Part shown: positions 16,182 through 27,012 of the stretch, piece by piece
How positions within the stretch are numbered: the stretch's first letter is position 1
Layout of the letters: every line of letters begins with the position of its first letter
Assembly (NCBI RefSeq): GCF_025642135.1
Contig: NZ_CP106793.1
Coordinates: forward strand, 124,001-188,000
DNA from: Streptomyces cynarae
GTDB lineage: Bacteria; Actinomycetota; Actinomycetes; Streptomycetales; Streptomycetaceae
DNA: 64,000 nucleotides
Direction: 5' to 3'
Made by a program: the position numbers and the translations under genes
The notes under the pieces: generated by a model
Seen by the model: only the letters and a program-made list of their open reading frames with translations
Databases searched by the model: none
What the model was told of the DNA's origin: nothing

Positions 16182-17972
16182 TCAGTTCTGTTCGCTGTGC
16201 AGTGCCTTGTGGACGGGTTGGCGGGCGCCGAGGCGGGCCGGGGCGGCGGTCAGCGCTGCGAAACCGAGCAGCGTCGCGGCGATCATGCAGGCGGTTTGCG
16301 CGGAGGAGGGCAGGAGCACGGCATCGGGGCCGACCTGCAGCAGCGCGTACAGGCCCATGCCGGCCGGAGCGCCGATGGCGGCCGCGGGCAGGGCCGGCAG
16401 CAATTGGGCCGCGATCAGTCCGGTGGTGACCTGCCCCGGAGTGGCGCCCAGCGTGCGGGCGAGGGCCAGGGGGCGTCGTGCGTCGAGGGCGGCGTTCCAG
16501 GCGGTGGCAGCGGCGTTGACCACGGCCAGCACGATCACGGCGGCGATGACGCCCTGAACGATGTGGTTGGTGAGCACATCGTTCGGGTCGGGCAGGGTGG
16601 ATGCGCCCAGGTCGAGCCGGAACGGCGGCTGGGCCTGGAAGGTCAGTGCCGCGGAGAGCCCGGTGGTGACGGTGAAGGTGCCGACTGCGGTGAGGAGTGC
16701 GCGGCGCGGGCGGCGGGCGGCGAGGCGCAGTCCGAGCATGAGCGGGATGGGCAGCCAAGCAGCGTCACGGGCGAGCGCGGAGTACTGACCGGGTGCGCGG
16801 GCTGGATCGGTGAGTGCGTGGACGGTGGTGGTGCGGGCGGCCCGCCAGGCGGGACCGATCGCCGCGCCGGCGGAGATGGCGATCGCGGTGACGGCCACGG
16901 CCACGACGGTGCCTGCCGAGGGGGTGGCGGATGCCATGTCGAGCAGCCCTCCGCCGGGGTCGCTGAGTGCGGGGGCGAGCAGGCATCCCAGGGCCAGACC
17001 TATCGCGCCCGCGGCCAGGGCCAGGGCCAGGTACTCGGTCAGCAGTGCCGCGGCTACCAGGCCGGGTGTGGCGCCGACCGCTTTGAACAGCCCGACCCTG
17101 CGGGTCTGTTCGGCGATGCGGCCTGCGACCAGAGCGCTCGCTCCGGCCAGGGCGAGGCTGACCAGGAGCCAGCTGCCGACCGTGACGGCGTCGTGCACGG
17201 TTCGCAGGCCGTCGGCGTTGTCCCGGGCGAAGTCCTGCCAGGCGCGCACGTTCGCCCGGACGGCTTGCACGGCCGGGGAGTTCACGAATGCCTGGGCGTT
17301 TTGCGGCTTGGCCAGCTTCAGGTTCGCGGTGTAGGACAGGGGCAGCTGGGGTGAGGCGAGGCTGCGCAGGTCGGCCTGAGTGAGCCAGAGCAAGCCGGCG
17401 CTCTGGGAGGGGCCGCCGCCTTGGGGGGACCACTCGGCGTCGGGGTAGGGCCCGGCTGCGGCGGTGAGGGCGATGCCGGTGACCGTGAAGGTTCGCCCGG
17501 CGACGGTGAGGTGGTCTCCGGTGTGCAGTTTGAGCGCGAGGGCGAAGGCGCGTTCGACCACCGCTCCTCCGGGACGCACCCAGCTACCCCGGGTCAGCTG
17601 CGGGTGGTCGATGAGGTCAGGTGCCGTGGCGCGTCCCTCCACGACGGCCTGCACGGTCAGCCCGTGCGCCTGGACCATGGGGAAGGCGACGGGGTAGGGC
17701 CCGCTGTGCGCGACGATCCCGGGCAGGTCCAACAGCGGGGCCAGGTCGTGCAGGGCGGTGTCGCCGGTGCCGGCTGGCATGGCCATCACGTCCGGCCCGT
17801 CGGTCGCGGCCCGGATCTGTGCGTAGGACTGTCCCGCCGCGTCGCGCAGCGTCATCCCGAGCGTTACGGCGCCGCAGGCGGTGGTCACGGCAAAGAGCAG
17901 GATCACGGACTGAAGCAGGTGGCGGCGCAGGCCGCGGAGGGCGAGGCGGGTTATCAGGGTGAGGCGGCCCAT
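16182..17972 (-). CDS. ABC transporter permease, FtsX-like
   Basis: A 596-residue permease of the MacB/FtsX class. One membrane helix lies near the N-terminus (about 12-35), followed by a large extracytoplasmic domain (about 40-235). Three membrane helices follow (about 245-375) and form the first FtsX domain. A second, shorter set lies at about 415-585. It starts 3 bp after the ATPase stop, so the two are cotranscribed and form one exporter, probably for a peptide, lipid or drug. The operon begins with a PadR repressor. Confidence 0.85.
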   Translation of the reverse strand: MGRLTLITRLALRGLRRHLLQSVILLFAVTTACGAVTLGMTLRDAAGQSYAQIRAATDGPDVMAMPAGTGDTALHDLAPLLDLPGIVAHSGPYPVAFPMVQAHGLTVQAVVEGRATAPDLIDHPQLTRGSWVRPGGAVVERAFALALKLHTGDHLTVAGRTFTVTGIALTAAAGPYPDAEWSPQGGGPSQSAGLLWLTQADLRSLASPQLPLSYTANLKLAKPQNAQAFVNSPAVQAVRANVRAWQDFARDNADGLRTVHDAVTVGSWLLVSLALAGASALVAGRIAEQTRRVGLFKAVGATPGLVAAALLTEYLALALAAGAIGLALGCLLAPALSDPGGGLLDMASATPSAGTVVAVAVTAIAISAGAAIGPAWRAARTTTVHALTDPARAPGQYSALARDAAWLPIPLMLGLRLAARRPRRALLTAVGTFTVTTGLSAALTFQAQPPFRLDLGASTLPDPNDVLTNHIVQGVIAAVIVLAVVNAAATAWNAALDARRPLALARTLGATPGQVTTGLIAAQLLPALPAAAIGAPAGMGLYALLQVGPDAVLLPSSAQTACMIAATLLGFAALTAAPARLGARQPVHKALHSEQN

Positions 17973-17975
17973 CGC

Positions 17976-18718
<743 letters not shown>

Positions 18719-18722
<4 letters not shown>

Positions 18723-19249
18723 GCACCCTCCCTGTTCCCACGCCATGTCCGCTCGCACGCCTCCAGCCAGCGCAAGTCCGCCTCCAGCCGCAGCACAACG
18801 CCCTCCAGCAGCAGCACGGACACCTGATCGCCGGGCCCTTCCAGCGCCGCCCGCTGAGCGTCGCGCAGCCGGCGCATCAACTCCCGGCGCTGCAGGGCCA
18901 CGAGATCCACCGGATCAGCCAGACCACTGGCGGCAGCGGCGACGAGCTTCAGGTGGAACCCGGCCAGATCCGGCTTCGGCCACCCCGCCTCCGCGAGCCA
19001 CAGCGCCACGCGTTCCCGGCCGGCGGCAGTGGCCTCGTAGACCTTGCGGTCAGCCGGCCCCTCGGCGTCCGTGCATGCCACAAGTCCGGCCTTCTCCAAC
19101 CGCGACAGGGTCACGTACACCTGGCCCGGGTTCATCGCCGCACCCAGCGGCCCCAGCGCCGCCTGCAGCTGGGCACGCAACGCATACCCGTGGGCTGGCT
19201 CCTTGACCAGCATCGCCAGCAACGCGTCCTGCATCCCTCGCCTCTCCAC
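18719..19249 (-). CDS. PadR-family transcriptional regulator
   Basis: A 176-residue repressor. An N-terminal winged helix (MQDALLAMLVKEPAHGYALRAQLQ; VYVTLSRLEKAGLV) is followed by a vir_act_alpha_C-like helical tail. PadR proteins typically repress a neighbouring exporter until a toxic compound binds. As the first gene of the PadR-ATPase-permease operon it probably autoregulates the unit. A TTAGCGGCTATGTCTAAC segment just upstream (about 19252-19270) is a possible operator because GTTAG and CTAAC occur in mirror order. Confidence 0.85.
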
Positions 19250-19251
19250 AG

Positions 19252-19270
19252 TTAGCGGCTATGTCTAACG
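19252..19270. promoter_or_regulatory. Possible PadR operator
   Basis: GTTAG (19252-19256) and CTAAC (19265-19269) flank GCGGCTATGT immediately upstream of the PadR start. This is an inverted pair where autoregulation would act. The arms are short, so confidence is low. Confidence 0.35.
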
Positions 19271-19479
19271 GTTATCCCCTCGCAACGTCAACCAGCTCCG
19301 CGAAGCGACAGCTCACCGCCCTGGCCGCAACGCTCTGCCAGCGCCTCATTGATGAGGCGGGCAACCAAGTGGGGAATGGGAGCGAACCCGGGGACTTTCA
19401 AAGATCCTCATCAGTGTCGATCACCCGAACAATTCTCCCGAGATTGGCCGTTGCCTCCCCTGCCCCTGGGCCGCGCCGT

Positions 19480-19551
19480 GTGCCTTACCCTGACCGCCGC
19501 CGAGCGCCACCGCCTGAAGAAGATGGCCTACGGCCACAAGACTCAGCACCG
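19480..19551 (+). pseudogene. IS630-type transposase N-terminal stub
   Basis: The plus strand reads LTLTAAERHRLKKMAYGHKTQHR, the characteristic opening of a Streptomyces IS630-like transposase. It ends abruptly at about 19551, where it meets the opposite-strand stub of a different transposase. Confidence 0.65.
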
Positions 19552-19721
19552 AGCTCGTAGGGCTGGCCGTTGCGCAGGTGGGTGAGAGTGAGCAGGGCCT
19601 GTCGGCCCGCACTCAGGCGCCGCCATCGAGTTCCGAGAGCATGACGGTGTTTCCTCAGGCGGGCAGCGAGGAAGCGCAGGGTAGAGCTGGACACGTCGAC
19701 GCCGGACGGGTAGACAAGCAT
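19552..19721 (-). pseudogene. IS5-like (Tnp4 class) transposase N-terminal stub
   Basis: From ATG 19721 the minus strand reads MLVYPSGVDVSSSTLRFLAA then RWRRLSAGRQALLTLTHLRNG, the usual N-terminus of a DDE_Tnp_4-type transposase. It stops at the junction with the IS630-type stub. Only about 57 residues remain. Confidence 0.7.
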
Positions 19722-19814
19722 TCGAAGCCTCTGGTGGAGACGGTCCTCTTGGTCGAAAACCCATCTACCAGGGGCTTCATCCGTATGTCATCCCAACTAG
19801 CCGGCTGGCATGGG

Positions 19815-20090
19815 AGGTTGGAAAGAGCTCAGTGAGACGAAGTTGTGCCGCAACTCGCGCGGCGTCCACTCAGGGGCCAACCCTGCCTTCTTCACGATGG
19901 CCTTGAAGTCACGCCGGACGTTGGCGGCGTCCAGTGGCTCACCGGACCGCGTCGTGAAGACTCGACCAGTCGGACTCCATTCCATCCCTCGGGATGCCCT
20001 CTCCTGCTTCTGCCGGCGCTTGTGTTCCTGGAGGCCATCGACCACCTGCTTCGGCTGAGCGATGGTCCGTCGTTCACGGATGTCGCCGGA
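19815..20090 (-). pseudogene. Tyrosine-recombinase (integrase) fragment
   Basis: The minus strand gives RRTIAQPKQVVDGLQEHKRR, GRVFTTRSGEPLDAANVRRD and EWTPRELRHNFVSL. This is the central part of a phage-type integrase ending just after the RxxRH-like box. The catalytic tyrosine region is missing, so it is a remnant of an integrated element. Confidence 0.7.
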
Positions 20091-20160
20091 CCAAGATCGG
20101 GCAACTCGTAATTCCCCGTCGGCAGTGCCAGCTTCCCGCCTACACGCTGGGGTCATGAAC

Positions 20161-23100
20161 TCACCGCCCGCCGTCTCCCTCGGCTTGCTGGGCGCGTACG
20201 AAGTCCTCGGCGACCAGGGCTGCGAGGTCGAAGTACGCCTCGCGGGTCTTCGGCCGCAGCATGTCCAAGTCCACCTCGTCGCCGCTTTCGAGGTGGTGGT
20301 CGAACGGTATGACGACTACGCCGCGGCACCGCGTCTCAAAGTGCGCCACGACGTCCTCGGTCCTGATCATCTTTCCGGTCTCGCGGACTCCGGAGACGAC
20401 AGTGATGCTGCGCTGTACCAGGTCCCCGTATCCGTGTGTCGACAGCCAGTCCAGGGTGGTACTCGCGCTGCTCGCGCCGTCCACGGACGGCGTCGAGATG
20501 ATGATCAGCTGGTGCGCGAGGTCGAGCACGCCGCGCATGGCGCTGTAGAGCAGACCGGTGCCGGAGTCGGTGAGGATGATCGAGTACTGCTTGCCGAGGA
20601 CGTCGATCGCGCGCCGGTAGTCCTCCTCGTTGAGGGTCGTAGACACGGCCGGGTCGACGTCGTTGGCGATGATCTCCAGCCCGGAGGACGCCTGGGACGT
20701 GAACCGGCGGATGTCCATGTACGAGTCGATGTACGGGATTGCCCGGACGAGGTCGCGGATCGTCGCGTCGGTCTCTCGGCGCACGCGGCGGCCGAGCGTG
20801 CCGGCGTCCGGGTTGGCGTCGATGGCGAGGATCTTGTCCTGGCGTTCGGTGGCGAGCGTGGAGCCCAGCGCGGTGGTCGTAGTCGTTTTACCGACGCCGC
20901 CCTTGAGGCTGATCACGGCGATGCGGTAGCAGGACAGCACGGGCATGCATATCAGCTCCAGCTTCCGCTGCCGCTCAGCTTCCTGCGCGGCGCCGCCGAA
21001 CCTGAAGCGGGACGAGAGTCTGGACAGCGGCCCGCGTGCCGGTGAAGCACTTCGGGAGCCGCCCACGGCGCCGGACTTGGGTTCCGGGCGGCTCGCCCGC
21101 GGCCCCGTACCCGCCCGCGCCGTACCCGGCTGCACCGTTCTCGGCCGTGCCGTGCCAGGCGGCGACGGCAGGGAGGTCGTCAGGTACTGGGCGAACACAT
21201 CCGCGACTTCCTGGGCCGTGGGCGCGGTCTCCGCGATATCGGCCTCGAGACAACGCCGGACGACGGCCCGGAGTGGTGCGTACTGGGGCCCCTGCAACTT
21301 CCCCCGCGGGCCTCCTTGAAATGGCTGTAGTCCGCCGTCCAGTCCGGTCAGCATCCGCCCGAGCTCCCGGATGTTGTCCAGAACGCACTCGGTATAAGCC
21401 ATCCGGGGAGTCACCTTCTGGGTAGGCCCCCACGACTCGATGACCGCCGAGGTCCAGCCGGTGAGGGTCACTCGCCCCGAGGCGACCAGCACCGTACCGG
21501 TGTGGAAGTCTCCCAGGGCCATACCGAGCGAGTGGCACAGATTCACCGCGTCCGAAAGCTGCCATCCCAGGTTGATCGCTTCGTACGAAGTCAACGACGA
21601 GGACTCTTCGAGGATTTCGGTCAACTTCCGGGCCGGTGATCCGTCGGAGGAGCGGATGACCGACTCTGCCATCCAAGGCCGCACGTCCCGGGTGTCGTGT
21701 CCGAGCAGCACGGGAGCGTAGCGGCCGGACATCCGGCTCAGTGCTTCCACGGCCACGTCGAGCAGTCGGACGTTCCCCTCACCTGCTACCGGATAAAGCG
21801 CGCGTACGACGACTTCGGCGCCGTTCCGGTCACGGCCCAGATAGGCCAGTGCTCGCGCGCCCGTTCGGTTGACCGCGTGCAGCGTGTAGGGGCCAAGGGC
21901 GGACGACTGGTCCGCAAGCCGCTCCCAGCCGGGCGTCGGGACGGTCCTGCGGCTTTCCGCGTCCCGGTGGTCCTCCCCGTCATGGAGAACTTGGGACCAC
22001 GACTCCGTCGTCCCCCGGCCCAGGTGACGCAGGTCCCTCCCGCACTCGCCGCAGAACCGGTCCTCCGGTGCCAACGGTTCGAGGCAGTGAGGACAACAGT
22101 CGGGTGCGGCGGCCGTTCGCTGCTCCGTCGTCGGGGCCGCGGACGGGGCAGTGGACGGGGCAGTGGACGGCGCCCGGGATGCCGCGGCGGGAGGAACCGC
22201 CGCACGCCACGGTACCCCGAGTTTGCTCGCGAGCCGGTGTTCGACCGCGGTGAAGGGCCGTGCGCCCGGCGGGAGACGTTGGGGGCCGTCCTGGTGGGCG
22301 AGCCAGGCGGGGAAGTCGGGTGAGCGGCCCGCGAGTCGCTCCAGTCTGCGGCCGACGGCCCGGCCCGTGCGCAGTAGTTCGGCCGCTGGAACCGCGCCGA
22401 GCAGCGCGTCCTGCGCCGCTTCCGTGAACGCGAAGGCGCGGTGTTGGGGCGGCACGGCCTCCCGGCCCTCCTCGTCCGCCAGCCGCAGGAGCCCGCCGAG
22501 GAACACCTCGGCGAGATGCCCCGTGTCCGCTTGCCACGGCACAGCGTCCTGCACCAGCCTCATCACCGGTACCGACACGGGCGCGACGGCCGCCAGATGC
22601 ACGGCCAGCCGGTACGCCTCGGGGGACGCGGCGTCGCGGAAGCGTTGCACGGCCCGCGGGCCGTCGGCGGGCGCTGCGGTCGAGGCACCTCGCCGGGGCA
22701 GGGGCCGGGCCAGCAGCGGCAGCACCGCCGAGCCGCCCGGTGCGGCGACCAGCCGCGCCCATGCGGCCAGAGGGACCGTATCCGGTTCGAGCACCGGCAC
22801 CGGTACGCCGTCAAAGCGCACCAGCTCTACCGGCAGCACCGGATCCGTCACTGTCCAGAGCGTGTTGGGCGAGCCGCGCCTCCAGGTCGTCACCCGCCGA
22901 CGCTCGGCGCGGATCCCCGAGCCGTCCCATAGCCGCGGCGGCAGGGCGTGCACCACGGCCGTCGGCCCGCAGCCCGACCAGTGCTCCAGGACGGCAGCCA
23001 TGCGCCCGTCGCGCCAGGCGGACCCCATCCCGTCGCTCACCACCAGCACGAGCGTCTGCCCAGTGGGATCGGACAGCGCGGCCGTCGGGAGGGGGCGCGC

Positions 23101-23861
23101 GCCGAGGTCGTACGGCCTGGAGCGCAGCACCGGGCTGTCCGCGCCACGCGTGTGCAGGCCGAGGACCCGTACGATCCGGAAGGCGCCCGTGCGCTCCAGC
23201 AGTGCGCGCAGTTCGACGGCGAGACGCCGCCACAGCAGCATCGACATCCCGTCGTCCACGACGAACGCGAGGTCGAGCCAGCGCTCCCGCGCCGGCCGGG
23301 TCACGACGTCCGCCAGGCCCGAGTCGGCGAACGCGGCGGCCGTCGCCCCCTCGTCGAACTCCTGCCGGACCGGGCTCGGACGGTGCTGCTTGAGCGGCCG
23401 CAGGGCCCGGCCGATCGTCAGTTCTGCGCGCACGGCCTTGGCTTCGGGGGCGCGCAGCGGCATGGCTCCGTCCGCCTCGGGCTCGCTCCGCGACCGGTGC
23501 GGCCCGGATGCGGCGTACAGGCCGCTCGTGCCGCCGCTCCCCCGGTCCCGCTCGGGATGGTCAGGTGGTGCGGACGGCTCCCCAGACCGGCCCTTTGCCG
23601 TGTCCGCCAGTGAGCCGTCTCCTGCGGCCGGGGCCGCCCGCCGCCGGGTCGCAGGCCCCGATCGGACGCGGCATGCAGCAGCGGTGCGTCCGCGGCCCCT
23701 GCGGGCAACCGGCTCGCCAGCCACAACGTGTCCAGGAGTTCCTCGGGGGACAGGTCGACGCCGCTGCCCGCGAGGATCGAGAGCGCTTCGTCCAGGCGCC
23801 CGAGTCGCGGGCGCCCGCCGGGAGGTCCGGGCTCGCCGTGGTCGTCCGCCGTCCCCGTCAC
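20161..23861 (-). CDS. SAV_2336-type vWA/zinc-ribbon/pseudokinase/ParA fusion of a VMAP system (frameshift)
   Basis: The last gene of a four-gene conflict locus. From GTG 23861 the expected N-terminus ([20 protein letters not shown]) runs in one frame to about 23660, then continues in another. One base seems missing near 23655-23665. Downstream: SAV_2336-type vWA-like domain ([19 protein letters not shown], about 100-290 of the downstream frame), winged-helix-like region, zinc ribbon ([19 protein letters not shown], about 520), protein-kinase-like domain with the invariant Lys replaced by Arg and no DFG (about 590-850), then a MinD/ParA ATPase with the deviant Walker [12 protein letters not shown] (about 935) to the end. 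It begins 4 bp after the MoxR stop. The predicted role is sensing and switching of the protease effector by NTP-dependent assembly. The frameshift may be an assembly error. Confidence 0.8.
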
Positions 23862-23865
23862 GGCG

Positions 23866-24828
23866 TCACACCGCCCCGCCCAGCCGGTGCAGTACCGCAT
23901 CGAGCAGCCCCTCGGCCGACAGATCCACACCACCCGCCCGCAGGTACACCGCGTTCAGCAGTTGGTCCGTCGCCAGCTCCTTCGTCGCGCGCAGCCGCAG
24001 GAAGGCGTCCAGCAGGTCGTCGACCTCGGCGATCGCCCCCTCGCCGAGGTGGGCGGTAACGATCGCCCGGAGCCGCTCCTCGTCGGGCGTGGGCAGTTCC
24101 AGGCGAACGCACCGCCGCAGAAAGGCAGGAGGAAAGTCCCGCTCGCCATTGCTCGTGATGACGACGACGGGGAACTCCTCACAGCGTAGCCGTCCCCGTA
24201 CGAGGAGCGCCTGCTCGTCGGACTGCGCCGTGAGCACCTCGACCTCCGCCTGCGCCTCGGGCAGGCGGGCGAGCTCCGGAATCTCGAACTCGCCCTCCTC
24301 GAAGACAGTCAGCAGGTCGTTCGGCAGGTCGATGTCGCCTTTGTCCAGCTCATCGACGAGCAGCACCCGGGGCCGCCCGCGGGGCACCAGCGAGGTGCCG
24401 AGCGGCCCGAGCCGCACGAAACTGCCGATGGACGGCTCCTCCTCGCCCCGGTCGCGGCTCAGCGAGGTCTCGCGCAGCCTGCCGATGGCGTCGTAGCGGT
24501 AGAGCGCGTCCTGGACGGTGGAGCGGCTGTTGACCGGCCAGTGCAGGATGCCGCCAAGCGACAGCTCGTGTGCGATGGCCCGCGCCAACGAGGACTTGCC
24601 CGTGCCGGGATGGCCCGTGACCAGTAGCGGACGGCGCAGGTGCAGAGCGGCGCTGACCACGTCGGAGTGCTCGGGCGAGATGAGGTACGGAAGGTGCCGC
24701 GGGCCCCCTGCGGAGCCGGGCGCGGATGTCGGCGCACCGAAGCGGCGCCAGGGCGGCGCCGGCGGCAGGGGCGTCTGCCGTTGCCGCCCGTCCCCGCGGA
24801 ACAACCGCCAGTCCGCGTGCGTGCTCAT
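23866..24828 (-). CDS. MoxR-type AAA+ ATPase of a VMAP system
   Basis: A 320-residue AAA+ ATPase. Walker A is TGHPGTGKSSLARAIA, Walker B VLLVDELDKGD, sensor-1 VVITSNGERDF, then the arginine finger region PPAFLRRCVRLELP and a C-terminal lid. ATG 24828 (MSTHADW) follows GGAGG at a good distance; the longer frame would overlap the protease gene. MoxR proteins typically remodel a vWA partner with ATP. Here the vWA protein is the next gene and the trypsin-VMAP gene is 43 bp upstream, the standard order of this system. Confidence 0.85.
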   Translation of the reverse strand: MSTHADWRLFRGDGRQRQTPLPPAPPWRRFGAPTSAPGSAGGPRHLPYLISPEHSDVVSAALHLRRPLLVTGHPGTGKSSLARAIAHELSLGGILHWPVNSRSTVQDALYRYDAIGRLRETSLSRDRGEEEPSIGSFVRLGPLGTSLVPRGRPRVLLVDELDKGDIDLPNDLLTVFEEGEFEIPELARLPEAQAEVEVLTAQSDEQALLVRGRLRCEEFPVVVITSNGERDFPPAFLRRCVRLELPTPDEERLRAIVTAHLGEGAIAEVDDLLDAFLRLRATKELATDQLLNAVYLRAGGVDLSAEGLLDAVLHRLGGAV

Positions 24829-24871
24829 CGAAGAACCTCCGTCTCGACTGGGTTGTGCAGGTGCGTGCGGG

Positions 24872-27010
24872 TCACGGGGACTCCGTTGGATCGGCCAGTT
24901 CCAGCTGCGGCCGCGGATCCGGGCGGTCGGCGTCGGCCCAGGTGAGCACGGGCCGCCCGGCGAACTCGTCAGGCCGTTGAAGCGTCTTGGCTCGGTACAT
25001 CCGTACGGCTTCCGGGAGGCCGCGCACCGGGACGCCCGCGGCGTACCGGACGGCGGGGGAGTCGCAAGTGCCGCCGCGGTCCCACAGGACCACGGGCACG
25101 CCCACCGCGAGGCACGTCTGGACGATCGCGCTCCGCGTCGCTGCGGGAACATCGACCACGACCTGTGCGATGTGCCGCTGCTCCATGAGCACTCCGTACA
25201 CCTCGTTCTGGTCGGCTCCCGGACGCGTCACCCGCAGTACGCCGCCCTCGTCCAGACGCTTCCAGCGCTGCCGCCACTCGGCCTCGGAGCGCCGGCCGCC
25301 GAGTTCCCGCAGTTCCGGGCAGTCGACCACCAGGGGGTACTCGGCGCCCAGGACGCGCGTCAGCAGGCCGCCAAGACCCGCATCCCGCCATTCGTCGGCC
25401 GGGAGTTCCAACGCGTCGCGGTCGACGAGGAGTTCGATGACGGGCAGGGGGCCGTCCGGTTCCCGCGGGTGGAGCGGTGCGAGAGCATCGAAGATCTCGC
25501 GGGCCGCCTCCTGCGCGGTGCGCGGCCGGTCGTCCTCCGCGGACACTCGGCGCGGCCCGTCTGCATCGTCGCACCACAGCCGCAGCCGGTAACAGGCCGC
25601 GCCGTCGGCGGTGCCGCACGAAGAGAGTTCCACCAGCAGCCGGGGGGCCGCCGTCCGCTCCTGCCGGGCGGCCCATTCCTCCGCGTCCCTGCGGCGGTCC
25701 TCCAGGGCGGACCGGTGTATGGCCAGCCGCGCGGCGACCCGTTCGCTCCATTGGCGCAGCGCGCCCCGCTGCTCCGAAGGGCAACACACGGCCAGGAACT
25801 CGACGGCGCGCACCAGCCCGGGGACCGGGGCCGCCTCCCCAGGGTGGCCGAAGGAGGACGCGGGGGGGCCGGGAAGGCGTTCGAGGTATCCGACGAGATC
25901 CCCGATGCCCTCACCCCGGGACGCCTGTGAGACCAGCGGCTCGGGCACGACGGCCAGCGGCAGCGACGCCCGCAGGGCTGCCGCTACACGGGCGGTGGAG
26001 GCCGCGTCCAGTACCTCCAGGCACCGCACCAGCAGGTCGAACTCCCGGGGGGTGAGCAGCCGCGGAAAGCGGATGCCACGGCCGGTAAGCAGGAGTTCGT
26101 CCGCCAGACGCGGGGCGACGTTGCGCAACGCTCCGACCAGCGTCGGCAGAGCGCGTTCGTGCGTGAGTATCAGGTGGGCGAACTCCTCGGCGGACGGATC
26201 CCCGTCTCCGCTGTACTCCAGCCCGCACTCCCAGGCCACGGCTCTCCCGCAGCGGGCCCAGTCCTCGGGATGCGGCAGCCTCCGGTCCAGGAGGGCGACG
26301 AGTTCGGCGTAGAAGGGATCCCCGCGCACGTCGTCGTCGGGCTGCGCGGTGAGAGCTGCCAGACCCGCACCTGCCAGTTCGTCGCGGATCCGCTGCCAGG
26401 GAATGCCCCAGGCACGCCGCAGCGCACCGTCAGTGTTAAGCCTTGCCGTCACGAGACCGACGACGGCCCGCTCGTGGCCCGACCAGAGGGGGCCGCCGCT
26501 GTAGCCGCGGTCGACGGCGAGCTTGTCGCGCAGTGCGTCCACGTAGCCGAAGCGGCCGTTGCACTCGGTCACTTCGACATCGGCGAAGGAGCCGCGCTCC
26601 GCGCCGCCGTGCCAGGCGCGCACGAGCTGCTTTTCCGCCATGGGACGCCAGCGGGGCGGCTGGATGCCATGGGGCAGTGGGGAGTCGAGGCGGAGGACGG
26701 CGAGGTCGCCGTTCCACTCATACGCCCCGAGCCCCCCGTCTCCCGGGCGGGGAGCTATCCACGCCGTCAGCTCGGCCTGGCACATGTGGGTGATGTCTGG
26801 CCCGTACACCCGGATCTGTAACGAGACCGGTCCGGGGTGCTGCACGGCCAACATTTCACAGCCGACGGCACAGTTGACCACATGGGCGCAGGTCAGTACA
26901 TGCTGACCGGGCAGCAGCACGCCCGAGCCGACGGGCTCGCCGTCCAGCCGGCTCAGAATCGAAACAGCGGGGGGACGCGAGTCGGCGCCCACGCGTCGGA
27001 ACCACCCCAC
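24872..27010 (-). CDS. Trypsin-like protease with VMAP domain
   Basis: A 712-residue probable effector. The N-terminal trypsin-fold protease has a complete triad context: LTCAHVV (His, about 40), NGDLAVLRL (Asp, about 107) and GYSGGPLW (Ser, about 170). No signal peptide is seen, so it acts inside the cell. A helical effector-associated-like module follows (about 230-310), then the VMAP middle and C-terminal domains (about 320-460 and 465-712). VMAP proteins are known from comparative genomics as vWA-MoxR-associated conflict proteins whose protease is thought to be unleashed on invasion. It starts 3 bp after the upstream small gene's stop codon. Confidence 0.85.
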   Translation of the reverse strand: MGWFRRVGADSRPPAVSILSRLDGEPVGSGVLLPGQHVLTCAHVVNCAVGCEMLAVQHPGPVSLQIRVYGPDITHMCQAELTAWIAPRPGDGGLGAYEWNGDLAVLRLDSPLPHGIQPPRWRPMAEKQLVRAWHGGAERGSFADVEVTECNGRFGYVDALRDKLAVDRGYSGGPLWSGHERAVVGLVTARLNTDGALRRAWGIPWQRIRDELAGAGLAALTAQPDDDVRGDPFYAELVALLDRRLPHPEDWARCGRAVAWECGLEYSGDGDPSAEEFAHLILTHERALPTLVGALRNVAPRLADELLLTGRGIRFPRLLTPREFDLLVRCLEVLDAASTARVAAALRASLPLAVVPEPLVSQASRGEGIGDLVGYLERLPGPPASSFGHPGEAAPVPGLVRAVEFLAVCCPSEQRGALRQWSERVAARLAIHRSALEDRRRDAEEWAARQERTAAPRLLVELSSCGTADGAACYRLRLWCDDADGPRRVSAEDDRPRTAQEAAREIFDALAPLHPREPDGPLPVIELLVDRDALELPADEWRDAGLGGLLTRVLGAEYPLVVDCPELRELGGRRSEAEWRQRWKRLDEGGVLRVTRPGADQNEVYGVLMEQRHIAQVVVDVPAATRSAIVQTCLAVGVPVVLWDRGGTCDSPAVRYAAGVPVRGLPEAVRMYRAKTLQRPDEFAGRPVLTWADADRPDPRPQLELADPTESP

Positions 27011-27012
27011 GG

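Noticed and set aside
22151..24496. Open frame of 781 codons opposite the VMAP genes
   Set aside because: It is Ser/Arg/Pro-rich without domains and is complementary to two well-supported genes. A typical high-GC shadow.
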